Assembly: GCA_018398765.1 (NCBI GenBank)
Contig: JAHBMJ010005842.1
Location: 1 to 37,500, forward strand
Direction of reading: 5' to 3'
Length of the DNA stretch: 37,500 nt
Source of the DNA: Chromera velia
Lineage: Eukaryota > Sar > Chromeraceae
Shown piece by piece: positions 10,694-20,100 of this stretch. The notes under the pieces are model-generated. The model saw only the letters and a list, made by a program, of their open reading frames with translations. It was not told where the DNA came from and did no database searches. The first letter of the stretch is position 1. Each line of letters opens with the position of its first letter. Made by a program: the position numbers and the translations under genes.

Positions 10694-11360
10694 TCTTGCC
10701 TAGATTTGTTTTTGTCTGGCTTTTTTCATGTCTCTTTCTCATGCACGGAGCTGCTCTCAGCGTATCCTCTCAAGTTTTCCCCCTCTTACCCACCTAATAT
10801 CTGACTGTCTTTGGCAGTGAACAACATTAAACATTACACTATTGACGTTCTGTCTGACTTTTCTGTGCGAATCTGTGCAGACAAGATACAAACTAAGTTA
10901 AGAAAAGAAAAAAAACAGGTGACAAGACCGGGTAAGGTCATCCAGGACGTTAAAAGTGAAAAGTTTCAAGACGGAAAAAAGGAAAAGATCTTTCCGACTT
11001 GGTTGTATGCAAAGCATTCCAAGTTGCGCTCAACCTATGCAAAAGGTATTTATCTCTATATATCACACTACTACAGCAAAAAGCCGAATGTCAACATGCA
11101 CTTTGTGAAAACATCAAGAGTTAATCGATAGGAGGCAATATGGGTTTAGTTCCTTTGCTCCGTCTGGTCTTTTGGGTGTTATTTTTTGCTTGTGTTCGGA
11201 CCGAAATTGTGACTCGACGGTCCACATGCAGAAGCTTTGCTTCAATTATTTTACACGCCGTCGACTGAGCGCTTAGTGCATTCAAAGGCAATTCTCCCGT
11301 ACGATTTAAAACTTTGTCTACTCTCTCGATCGATCAAATGCAGGGACCTCACACAGGACG
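10694..11360 (+). other. 667-bp segment present only in the left arm
   Basis: In the right arm the bases around GCCCATGGCAG join directly to GTCACCATAGAAC; here 667 bp separate them. The segment has exon-like pieces: an acceptor TTTGGCAG at 10811-10818, TCTGTGCAG near 10880, and a 107-codon frame 10811-11131 that is lysine-rich (KTKLRKEKKQ and so on) and resembles nothing I recognise. The ends do not coincide with splice sites and no target-site duplication is evident, so it is either an insertion here or a deletion in the other arm. Confidence 0.6.
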
Positions 11361-11688
11361 GTCACCACGGAACTGGACAGCCTGAGAGACTAGGATTCTC
11401 AGTGCACAGGTGGGTGGCTGGTCCAGGACCGTAACGATGAACGAACATTCCGTAATTGTACAGCGTTTTGTTCTCCTTTCAAAAAGACATGAACAGACCT
11501 CAGTTTGAAAAAGTAGATGCCGTAGCGCCGAAAAAATGGGTTCGAGATATGAAACAGTCGATGCAAAAAAACGTTTCCCTCAAGAAAAAGTATTCTCTTG
11601 CCATTCTTTGTCTCTTAAGTTGGTCACAGAAGGTTCACGGAAGCTCAGACGCAAGAAGAAAGAGCATGAAAATGAAAAAACGCACTGA
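11361..11688 (+). CDS. Tail exon(s) of unknown chimeric gene, left copy
   Basis: The frame from about 11456 encodes MYSVLFSFQKDMNRPQ, then FEKVDAVAPKKWVRDMKQS, KKYSLAILCLLSW and SDARRKSMKMKKRT. The right-arm copy on the other strand (14857 down to 14588) encodes the same protein with a few changes. Possible acceptors are ATGAACAG near 11495 and TTGGTCACAG near 11629, so it may be spliced. No family is recognised. Conservation between the arms may reflect recent duplication rather than function. Confidence 0.3.
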
Positions 11689-11858
11689 CAGGAGAGACAG
11701 GCAGACATTTGTTCCTTCTCACAGACAGAGAGACAGACAGACTGACTATATGTTTCAGACAGACAGACAGACAGACAGACAGACGCATAGAGCTGAGTCT
11801 TCACAGTGCAACCGCTGCAACTGCGTCCTTGCTTTAGAACACACACGCACGCGCGCAG

Positions 11859-11890
<32 letters not shown>

Positions 11891-11921
11891 ACACACATAC
11901 ACACACCCACACCCACACCCA

Positions 11922-11960
<39 letters not shown>

Positions 11961-12109
11961 GCACACGCACACTCACACATACACGCACACACACACGCAC
12001 ACGCACACACACACACACACACACACATACACACACACACACGCACACGCACACGCATACGCACACGCACACGCACATACATACACACACGTACATGCAT
12101 ACACACATG

Positions 12110-12143
<34 letters not shown>

Positions 12144-12354
12144 TACACACANAGAAAGAGCATGAAAATGAAAAAACGCACTGACAGGAGAGACAGGCAG
12201 ACATTTGTTCCTTCTCACAGACAGAGAGACAGACAGACTGACTATATGTTTCAGACAGACAGACAGACAGACAGACAGACGCATAGAGCTGAGTCTTCAC
12301 AGTGCAACCGCTGCAACTGCGTCCTTGCTTTAGAACACACACGCACGCGCGCAG

Positions 12355-12386
<32 letters not shown>
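11657..12386. repeat. 496-bp-offset duplication around an ambiguous base (likely assembly join)
   Basis: Bases 11657 to about 11890 recur almost identically from 12153 to about 12386 (AGAAAGAGCATGAAAATG through the ACAGAC repeats to CGCACGCGCGCAGACAC). A single n at 12152 sits exactly at the start of the second copy. Between them is about 290 bp of CA-rich microsatellite. The pattern is that expected when two contigs with overlapping ends are abutted with one N. Long histidine/threonine frames here are microsatellite translations. Confidence 0.8.
11848..12150. repeat. CA microsatellite
   Basis: Almost pure CA with CACG, CACC and CATA variants. A similar shorter tract with GA extension follows at 12352-12420. 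True length is unreliable because of the adjacent n. Confidence 0.95.
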
Positions 12387-12390
12387 ACAT

Positions 12391-12420
<30 letters not shown>

Positions 12421-12422
<2 letters not shown>

Positions 12423-13949
12423 GAGGGGGGGGTCCGAGAGGGAGAGAGAGGGAGAGGGAGGGGAGTCAAGAGAAATATGTGTGCATAAGTAAATGCAGCC
12501 AACCGACCGTCAACCCTGCCCCGGCCTCCTTGCAGACGGACTCAGCAGACCCGCCGCCGTTCTTGGTACAATCGGTGTCCCTGCATACAAACACAAGAGC
12601 ATCTCAGGACAAGGCCACAGTTTTTGTTTGTGTGGATATACAGGCAAGCCGCTTGGCTGCATGGCATTCTTCGCAAGAGCAACATTGCGAGTGAATTTTG
12701 GCGCCTTCTTTGTTTCACGTCTCTTTATGACTCGTTTCATTTTGTCTTTGACCCGGTCTCAGTATTTTTATCTGAGAACATTCTCTTTTTAGAGGCGCGG
12801 CACAAATGGCCGGACCATCCCCGCAGTGATAGTCGGCGGCTCTTCGACGAACTTCACATGGTCGTGACCTGAAAGAGTGATACATTAAGGTGATAGAATC
12901 ATTTAGGTGTTTGAAGAGTACGTCAAAGAGTGAGATGGGAAATCCTCTGTTGCGAGCACTTGCACGAAATGGTCCAGGCCCACTGTGATGTTGAGAGAGA
13001 AATGCACGATCAAATTCATGTGACATGCATGCAAGCAGAATCAAAGAGATACCGGAAGGCACGCGGAGAGACGTCCCATCAGATCAATTTCTTGTGCCCT
13101 CTCTTCTACAGGAAAACTGACAGACAGACCGATAGACCGGCAGACCGGCAGAGGCAGACAAACCGACAGGCAGACAGGCGGGCAAGCAAAGAGGCAGACA
13201 TGCACATGTATTCGAAAGAAAAAGTAATCGACTGGGCGGGCAGGCGGGAGTCTTGATAGACGGCAGCAGCAGGACGTACCGCAATATACTGACAGACCTC
13301 TTGAAAAGAAAGAAGCGACGGATCGAAAAGGTCCTCCTCAGGCTCCGGATCAAACGTCGCAGTTGGCGTTAGGCAGCGAGCTCATGCAGATTTCATGACA
13401 CCGTTGGCCGGTCGCCAAGGAGCTGCAAAGATGGATGTGCAAAGGAATCATACAGGAAGAGGGAAGGTGAACCGTAGACGCTGCTGTTTGCTTGCCTGCC
13501 TATCTGGACGCCTCTTTATACATGCATTGCAGCTCTATGCTTTTCGCTAGCTGCCTGCTGGGCGTCCTCTCTATACGCATAGCTGCTCTTTTTCATTTAT
13601 GCAAGAAAGATCTTCGAACACAGATGAAGAAATCCGACCCACCGAGAAACGGCAGTGAGGGTGCGCCGAAAGCAGAAAAGCATGACCCTATTGATATACC
13701 TGATTGCAAAGCAGGAAAGAAAACACAAAACACGTACGCAGGTCCTGTCCGCGTGTTGCTGTAGAGGTCTGTCTGAAAGTACGTCTTTGTGCCTTTCTGA
13801 GTCTCTTTATCCGATTGGAACAGCCAAAAAAAAAAGCGCAAGTCACGAAAACAAAACATAAAATGGGCACTTTGTTTCCTTTTATCAGAAACAAAGGGGG
13901 GGAAGGGAGAAATAGAGGCAGAGAAAAAAGGAAATCGGCACACCCAAAC

Positions 13950-13991
<42 letters not shown>

Positions 13992-14132
13992 TCTCTCTCT
14001 TTCCCTGTCTCTCTCTCTCCAGGTCTCTCTTTCTCTCTCTCTCACTCTCTCTGTCTCCCAGTCTTTTCTCTCTGTTCTCTCTCTTTGTCGTTTCTATCTC
14101 TTTTCTCTCTCTTTCCTCTCTTTCCCCTCTCT

Positions 14133-14165
<33 letters not shown>

Positions 14166-14308
14166 TACACGCATAAGATGACTCCCGTGCAGCTGCCCCC
14201 TTGTGGTGCTTCTCAGGCAGGCAGTCACTGCACTAGCTTCAAAAGAGCCCTTCCCCGACTTTCACCTGTTTGCGAGTGTCCCATTGATTTATCCATTTTT
14301 CTCTGCAG
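12421..14308. other. Inter-arm spacer, no confident gene
   Basis: It contains ACAG-type repeats near 13120-13175 (CAGACCGGCAGACAGG variants) and a long CT tract at 13953-14160. Exon-like pieces follow acceptors, for example after CTCCTTGCAG near 12535 (open for some 80 codons). None forms a phase-consistent chain that I could establish. Confidence 0.5.
13953..14160. repeat. CT microsatellite
   Basis: Long TCTC tract with interruptions, ending in CACACACA. On the opposite strand it translates to RERERE, which is not a protein. Confidence 0.95.
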
Positions 14309-14533
14309 CAAATCCAAGGCTGTTACCGCTGCACTCGTCCGCCCCGCCCTTTTATACGCAGAGGACACTCACATAAGGCAAAGAAGGAGGCTAGAAATCA
14401 AACACCACTTACGAGTTACATTGGAGAAGATCCACTCAGTCCCAGCGAGGTGGATGTGCCGCCAGCCAGTGATCAAGAGGTCAAGCATAGGAGAGGTCTG
14501 ATGCTGATTGATCAGACTTTTTGTGGTTTCTGA
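14309..14533 (+). CDS. Candidate terminal exon, unknown protein
   Basis: After the acceptor TTTTTCTCTGCAG an open frame of 74 codons runs to TGA at 14531-14533. It starts QIQGCYRCTRPP, has a basic stretch (RRGHSHKAKKEARNQ), then SPSEVDVPPASDQEVKHRRG and ends DQTFCGF. The mix of charged and Pro/Ser residues looks like a disordered C-terminus. It could be the last exon of the chimeric gene starting in the left arm, but no upstream exon could be linked in phase. Confidence 0.25.
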   Translation, partial: QIQGCYRCTRPPRPFIRRGHSHKAKKEARNQTPLTSYIGEDPLSPSEVDVPPASDQEVKHRRGLMLIDQTFCGF

Positions 14534-14587
14534 CCAAATCTCAGATGAGATTGGCATACTCCCTTGAACAAATCGAAGTTTTGGTCA

Positions 14588-14857
14588 TCATTGACCGGGT
14601 CGTTTTTCTTTCTGGTCCTTTTCAGCAGTGCGTTTTTTCATTTTCATGCTCTTTCTTCTTGCGTCTGAGCTTCCGTGAACCTTCTGTGACCAACTTAAGA
14701 AACAAAAAATGGCAAGAGAATACTTTTTCTTGGGGGAAACGTTTTTTTGCATCGACTGTTTCATGTCTCGAACCCATTTTTTCGGCGCTACGGCATCTAC
14801 TTTTTCAAACTGAGGTCTGTTCATGTCTTTTTGGAGGGAGAACAAAACGCTGTACAA
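14588..14857 (-). CDS. Tail exon(s) of unknown chimeric gene, right copy
   Basis: Read leftward from ATG at 14857: MYSVLFSLQKDMNRPQ, FEKVDAVAPKKWVRDMKQS, then KKRTAEKDQKEKRPGQ and stop. The first 76 residues match the left-arm frame at 11456. Homology ends at about 14626, where the left copy goes into ACAG repeats, so the last residues are unique to this arm. No known domain. Confidence 0.3.
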   Translation of the reverse strand: MYSVLFSLQKDMNRPQFEKVDAVAPKKWVRDMKQSMQKNVSPKKKYSLAIFCFLSWSQKVHGSSDARRKSMKMKKRTAEKDQKEKRPGQ

Positions 14858-15058
14858 TTACGGAACATTCGTTTATCGTTACGGTCCTGGACCAGCCACC
14901 CACCTGTGCACTGAGAATCCCAGTCTCTCAGGCTGTCCAGTTCTATGGTGACCTGCCATGGGCACTTTCGGCAAATAGATTGAACAGATACTGTCCTCTT
15001 AATACCCTTATCTCTGCCTTCCATTTCCCTTTTTGACGGGATTATTTTGTTTGCTCTT

Positions 15059-15200
15059 CCTTACTTCCCTCCTTTCTTCCTCCTTCCTTCCTTCTTTCCT
15101 TCCTTTCTTCCTTCCTTCCTTCCGTCCTTCCTTCCGTCCTTCCTTCCTTCCTTCCTTTCTTCCTTCCTTTCTTCCTTCCTTCCTTCCTTCCTTCCTTCCA
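15059..15200. repeat. TTCC microsatellite at the truncation point
   Basis: Tandem TTCC/TTCCG units. On the minus strand it follows directly after VTHLKTGP of NUMOD1 copy 3 and translates as KEGRKEGRKE. The left arm has a much shorter GGAA tract (10559-10590) at the same place. Confidence 0.95.
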
Positions 15201-16120
15201 TCGGTCCAGTCTTGAGGTGAGTGACCTGTACTGCCTGCGGTTTGTGGATGCCGTTGTTGATCCCTCTCGAGGGCTCTGCGCAGGCACCCTCTCTCCCCTC
15301 GGTGCTGTCCAGCTCTGTCAAAAAACCCAGGCCGGTCCGAACGAAGGAGGGTGCAAGAGATGCATCTGTAGAGAGACATAGAAAAGCAACGGAAGAGGCA
15401 AGAAGGAATGTGTTTGGGGGGCTATATTGAAGTAACGCGAAACCAAGGAAGCACACACATCTGCCTTTTGGGACCGGGCAATTAATTCCTGTACTAAAAC
15501 TACCTGAAGGAATCGGTTCGCAGAAAGAAAATGGGAAGGGCACATCAAGACAGGTACGACACAAACACCTTTGGACCGTCTATCTGCCTCTATAGCTGCA
15601 TGAATCCATGTATGCATCTGGCACTGTTGTTGCACACCTTCAGAGTGGTTAGATTGTTTTGGTGGAGCGTTTCTTAGGACTTTGCGCAAAGAATGGAGAA
15701 GTCCCGAGGTGGACGGGCACCCAGCAAAGATACGGTGATAGAATCGGTTCTGTTTGTCCTCCTCCTGCAATTCCTTTCTCATTCCTCCCACAATACCTCC
15801 TCCACGACGCCCTCTCCCTCCATTCATTTTAGCATAGTTTCCAGGAACCCTTCCTCGTTCTGAACCGCGAATGATTGGGGCACTTTCTTTAGATTGAGGC
15901 TGTATCACATCAAAGTCCAGATCTTTGGGGTCTGGTGCGGCATCAGATGGATCGATTGGCTGCAAGAAACAGGCAAATGACAATTCGGTTAGGTATGAAA
16001 CAGAAGCAAAGAAGCACTGCGGGTAAATAAATTGGTTAAGTGTTGTATACGAACCTTTCCTACTACTGGCTCCTCTGGTAAGCCAAAACCTTCCGCTTTG
16101 TCACCTCCGTTCTCGCTCAT
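15061..16120 (-). CDS. NUMOD1 gene copy 3: open 5' exons fused to a microsatellite-encoded tail
   Basis: Exon A (16120-16055, 66 nt) encodes MSENGGDKAEGFGLPEEPVV. Exon B (15959-15638, 322 nt, the same length as copy 1) has no stop and encodes PIDPSDAAPDPKDLD, GNYAKMNGGRGRRGGG and GMRKELQEED. Exon C starts at 15365 (DASLAPSFVRTGLGFLTELD) and reaches VTHLKTGP, where the NUMOD1 repeat should begin, then becomes a Lys/Glu/Gly/Arg repeat from the TTCC tract and ends at 15061. It is the only one of the three copies with intact 5' exons, but it lacks both NUMOD1 repeats. Whether it is expressed is unknown. Confidence 0.55.
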
Positions 16121-16709
16121 CGCTTTTCAAACCACAAATTTGTAGGGTTATGCCGGTTTCCCCTCCAGTTTACCAGAAACAACAACGACGATAACTGCGA
16201 TACGGACTTCGGCTATGGTTTGGAATGCCGAAGGAGTGTTGAAGAGCACTCGTGTTCCTGCCTACCGAGGTTGAGAGAGAATCAACAAGTGAGGACACAA
16301 AAGAAGTGTCTTACCTGATCTGATGGATTTCCAGACCTATACATAAGAGGGAAAGTGCATGCAACGCTTTCAGTTTCTATAGCTACTGCATAAGAACTGC
16401 AAGCCGCAGCAGCTTGGGGTCATCTGAGGGCAGTACAACTCGTTGTTGAGGAGGGAGATGCTGAGATTAACCTGGAGCCTAAGAGAAATGGTTAGAATCA
16501 AGTACATGCATAAAGAGAGTCAGTGTATCAATACAACTTCTTACAGAAAGTGCGCGCGCATTGCACTCCGACGCGTTCACCAATTAAGACATCTGAGGGT
16601 TTTGTCAGTACTGCGGAGCGCATGTTCTCAGTATCTGCTCGCCCCTAGGACCGGGCGGTGAGCTCAATATCATCTCGGTATCTGCATGATACCCCCTTCA
16701 CAAGCTTCA

Positions 16710-17105
16710 GTATAAGTGCAGGGCCTAGCCCGGGCGGCCGGTGCCGAGCAGGCTTTGGAACAGCTAGACACGCGCTAGGATACCCGCTGGCCGCAGAATA
16801 ATCGATCTACTAACAAAAAAAAATGTTTAATTGGATAAATTAATTATCAGTTTAAACTAGTATTTTAAAATAATTTAAATAAATGTATTCCTAGTATAAT
16901 TCTTTAACAAAAGATTTAACCGAAAAAAAATATTTTATTTAAACAAGAGAAAAAAAAATGATCCTCTCTCTTGCTTTGCTTCTAGTTTCGTTCTAGCTTT
17001 CGTTCAGGTTAAGCTTCTATTGAATTGAACCTGCTGAGACGCTGTTGTTTACCAAACTACCAAAGTAGTAGTCTACCCTAGAGTCTACTACATTGTGAAA
17101 ACATC
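16710..17105. other. AT-rich spacer
   Basis: No gene is seen. A short GC-rich block (CCCGGGCGGCCGG) at about 16728-16741 is followed by strongly AT-rich DNA (16800-16970). The region contains the 3' flank of the minus-strand Cys/His-repeat gene. Confidence 0.5.
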
Positions 17106-20100
17106 TCATCGATCCTTTCTGACGGCATCGCCTCCTTGGCCCTCTCTCTCCTGGGCTGTCGCAGCTACGACTGCGGCTGCCGAGGAAGACTGTCTCTCCT
17201 CCTCTTCCTCCTCCCCTGCATCTGACCTGAATTCCGCTAAAAGATCTTCCTCGTTGGCACAGCAATCATGATCGTCAATGGCCGCTTTCTCGAGACGAGG
17301 GCTCTTGCGGGGCCCAGTCAGGGACCCCGGCTCAGTTTTTTGTCCCTTCCCTTTTCCCTCCTTGCCCTCTTTTCCCTTTGCCCCTCCCCTCGACAGGGGT
17401 CCTTCTTGAAGGTCTTTCCTGCCTCTCTTCGGATTGGGGTCTGCTTCCCCTTCTCTTTCAGGACCTCTACTTGCTTTGCTGCCACGACTCCTTCCCTCTT
17501 GAGATGCCCCTGCTGCTGCAGGAGATGGCGCTGGAGCATCGTCATGGGCCGACTCCCATTCTGCCAGAATGTCTCTGTCAGAGGGAACGTCGGCACTGTA
17601 TCCCGCCAGGGTGTTGTCAAAGGGCGCCTCTGAGAGGAGACGGGGGCTCTTTCGGGGCTGGAAAGAAAGGGGGGCTGGGGCGTTGCTGTCAGGTCCTTTC
17701 TTTCTCTTTTCTCCCTTTGCCTGCTGCTTTTCGGGAGGATTCTCTCCTTTCTTCCGTTCCTTGGGGAGGGAGGCTCCTTCTATTCCTTCTTCATTATCAC
17801 CCCCTTCCTCAACTTCATCCATTCGTCTCTTCAACCCTTCCTCCCCTTCTCCTTCACGCTCCTGTGTACCTCCTGCTGCAGCTGTGCCTTGACCGGCAAC
17901 AGATTCTTCCCCTTTCCCTTCTTCTCCTTCATTACACTTTCCACACTCTGACCGCACACGTCTGTGCCTGCATTGACTCGTGCCCCTGCACTCCTTGCAA
18001 ACATGGCGTCGACGGTCGTGCACACAGATGCCCCGACCTCCACAGGCTGCGCAATAGTAACGCTCACGCCCGTGACCGCACATGCGACTCTGCCGAGACC
18101 GCACGCACTCGTCACACTGACTGTGCACAAACCCATGCTTACAGGGACGAGAGCTGCTGCTGGTGGCTTTGCAAGAAGTGCAATCTTTGCGCTCCCACCC
18201 GTGCTCACAAAGCAACGGAGCTTTACCTACTTTGCCCCCACGCCTCTCGTTACGCGCCTCAGCGAGCGCGTGACACTCCTCGCATTCTGACCGTGCTCGC
18301 TTATGCTTGCACTTCGATGACCCCTTGCATTCCTCGCAACTCCCACGCCTGCCCCCATGCTTGCACTCACATTCTGCGCACCTCACACGCCTTCCGCCGT
18401 GCACGCAAATCCCGGAAGCTGTCACTTCCCCCCCCTGCCCTTCTTTACGTGCCACGGCGACGGAGTGACATTCTTCGCACTCTGCCCGAACCCTCTTGTG
18501 CTGGCATTTTCTCATTCCCTTGCATACCCCACAACTCCCCCGCCTAGCCCCGTGCTGACACTCACAGTCGGGGCATCGCCGCGGCCGCCGCCCATGATCG
18601 CAAGCAGCGGCCCCCTCTTGACTCTTCTTTTTGCCTCTACACTCTCCGCAATCACCACGCCTACCCCCATGCTTGCAAACACAGTCTGGGCAAGCCCAAC
18701 GATTCCGCTTGTGCTCGCAAAGAGCACTTCCCCCGCAATCTCCACAAAACCGCCGCTCACGGTTATGCTGACAAATCGAGGAACCCCCACAGTCTTTGCA
18801 AACGTGACGCCGACGACCGTGCTCACAATAGGCACTCCCGCCACAATCTCTGCAGTCAGCTTTCTCACGACCGTGCTCGCAGAGACCCTTCCCACCACAG
18901 TCTCTGCAACTCAAACGTCTCTTACCGTGCTCACAAATACTCCGCCCTTTACACTCCTTGCATTGGTGGCGCTGCCGACCATGCTCACATATTCCCTTCC
19001 CCCCACATTCCTTACATTCATACCGCCTCCGCCGGTGCTCGCAGAATTTGCTTCCACAATCTTTGCACTCTTTGCGGAGGCGCCCGTACTCACAAAACGC
19101 CTTCTCATCACAACACTCGTACCGTCTCCTACCGTGCTGGCAAAGCCCCCCACCCCCACAATCTGCACACAGGTACTGCAAACGACCGTGATCGCAAAAA
19201 GCAGAACTGCCACATTCTCTGCAGAAACGCTTGTGCTTGCCATGTTCACAAATTCCCTTCCCCCCACACTCCTTGCAAGCGTAGCGTACACGACCGTGCT
19301 CACAAACCTTTCCACAGCACTCCTTGCAAGAAGAGCGCTTGCGCCCATGCTTACAGGGCTTCACACTTCTCTTCCAGCCTGCACCATCACAGTCTCTGCA
19401 ATAGTATCGCTGACGACCATGTTCGCAGATACTGCTTCCCCCACACTCTTTACAATTCGAGCGGATGAAACCGTGATCACAAATCCCACCACCCCCACAC
19501 GGCTTGCAAATGTAACGCTGCCGGCCGTGTTCACAAATCCCCGACCCGCCACATTCCTTACAACGGGAGCGTTGACGACCATGCTCGCATAAAGATTTGC
19601 TGCCGCCGCCGCACTCACGGCACTTGCGGCGCTCTCGCTTGTGTTCACAAATGTTCTTTCCCCCGCATTCCTTGCACTCACGGCGGCGCTTGCCATGGTC
19701 ACATATCCCTGCACCCCCACATTCCCTGCAGGCGTATTTGATTCGCCCGTGTTCACACAGGCTCGAACCCCCACACGGCTTGCACAGCCGACGCTCTTTG
19801 TTGTGCTCACAAATTCCGGCACCCCCACAGTCTTTGCATCTGTACCGAAGACGACTATGCTTGCACAAGCCAGTCCCCCCACACTCCCTGCAAAAACGAC
19901 GCTGGCGGTTGTGCTCACAAATTCCCTCCCCCCCACACTCCGTGCAGTTGATGCGCCTGCGACCATGCTTACACTGCCAAGCAGGAATTTTCTTGATTGC
20001 TGCTGCTGCTGCTGCCGTTCCTGTCGGGGCAGCGGTCAACTGGGGTTGCTGCTCGTGATCTTTCTCCCCCGCCCCAGAGTCGGCAAGAGCCCCCTCCCTG

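Larger units (their letters stand above)
9087..11688. repeat. Left arm of a large imperfect inverted repeat
   Basis: This arm matches the reverse complement of 14626-16709. From the outer edge it contains upstream DNA (GGGGGTATCATGCAG, CTGTAAGAAGTTGTAT, CTGCTGCGGCTTGCAG), NUMOD1-gene copy 2, a GGAA microsatellite, GGACAGTATCTGTTCAATC, and a tail with MNRPQFEKVDAVAPKKW. At the outer edge the two arms diverge near 9087 and 16709; at the inner edge near 11688 and 14626. The left arm has an extra 667 bp (10694-11360). The spacer between the arms is about 2.9 kb. Confidence 0.85.
14626..16709. repeat. Right arm of the large imperfect inverted repeat
   Basis: This is the reverse complement of 9087-11688, with NUMOD1-gene copy 3 on the minus strand. 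Differences from the left arm include absence of the 667-bp segment, a longer TTCC microsatellite (15059-15200), about 12 nt missing in the 5' flank near 16320, and added bases near 16640-16670. Confidence 0.85.

Noticed and set aside
11456-12402. Frames rich in His-Thr or Cys-Val across the CA tract
   Set aside because: They are translations of a dinucleotide microsatellite, partly duplicated by the join at 12152.
14626-15060. Right arm as a retrocopy of a spliced transcript of the left arm
   Set aside because: The missing 667 bp does not start and end at splice sites, and the NUMOD1 introns are still present in the same arm.
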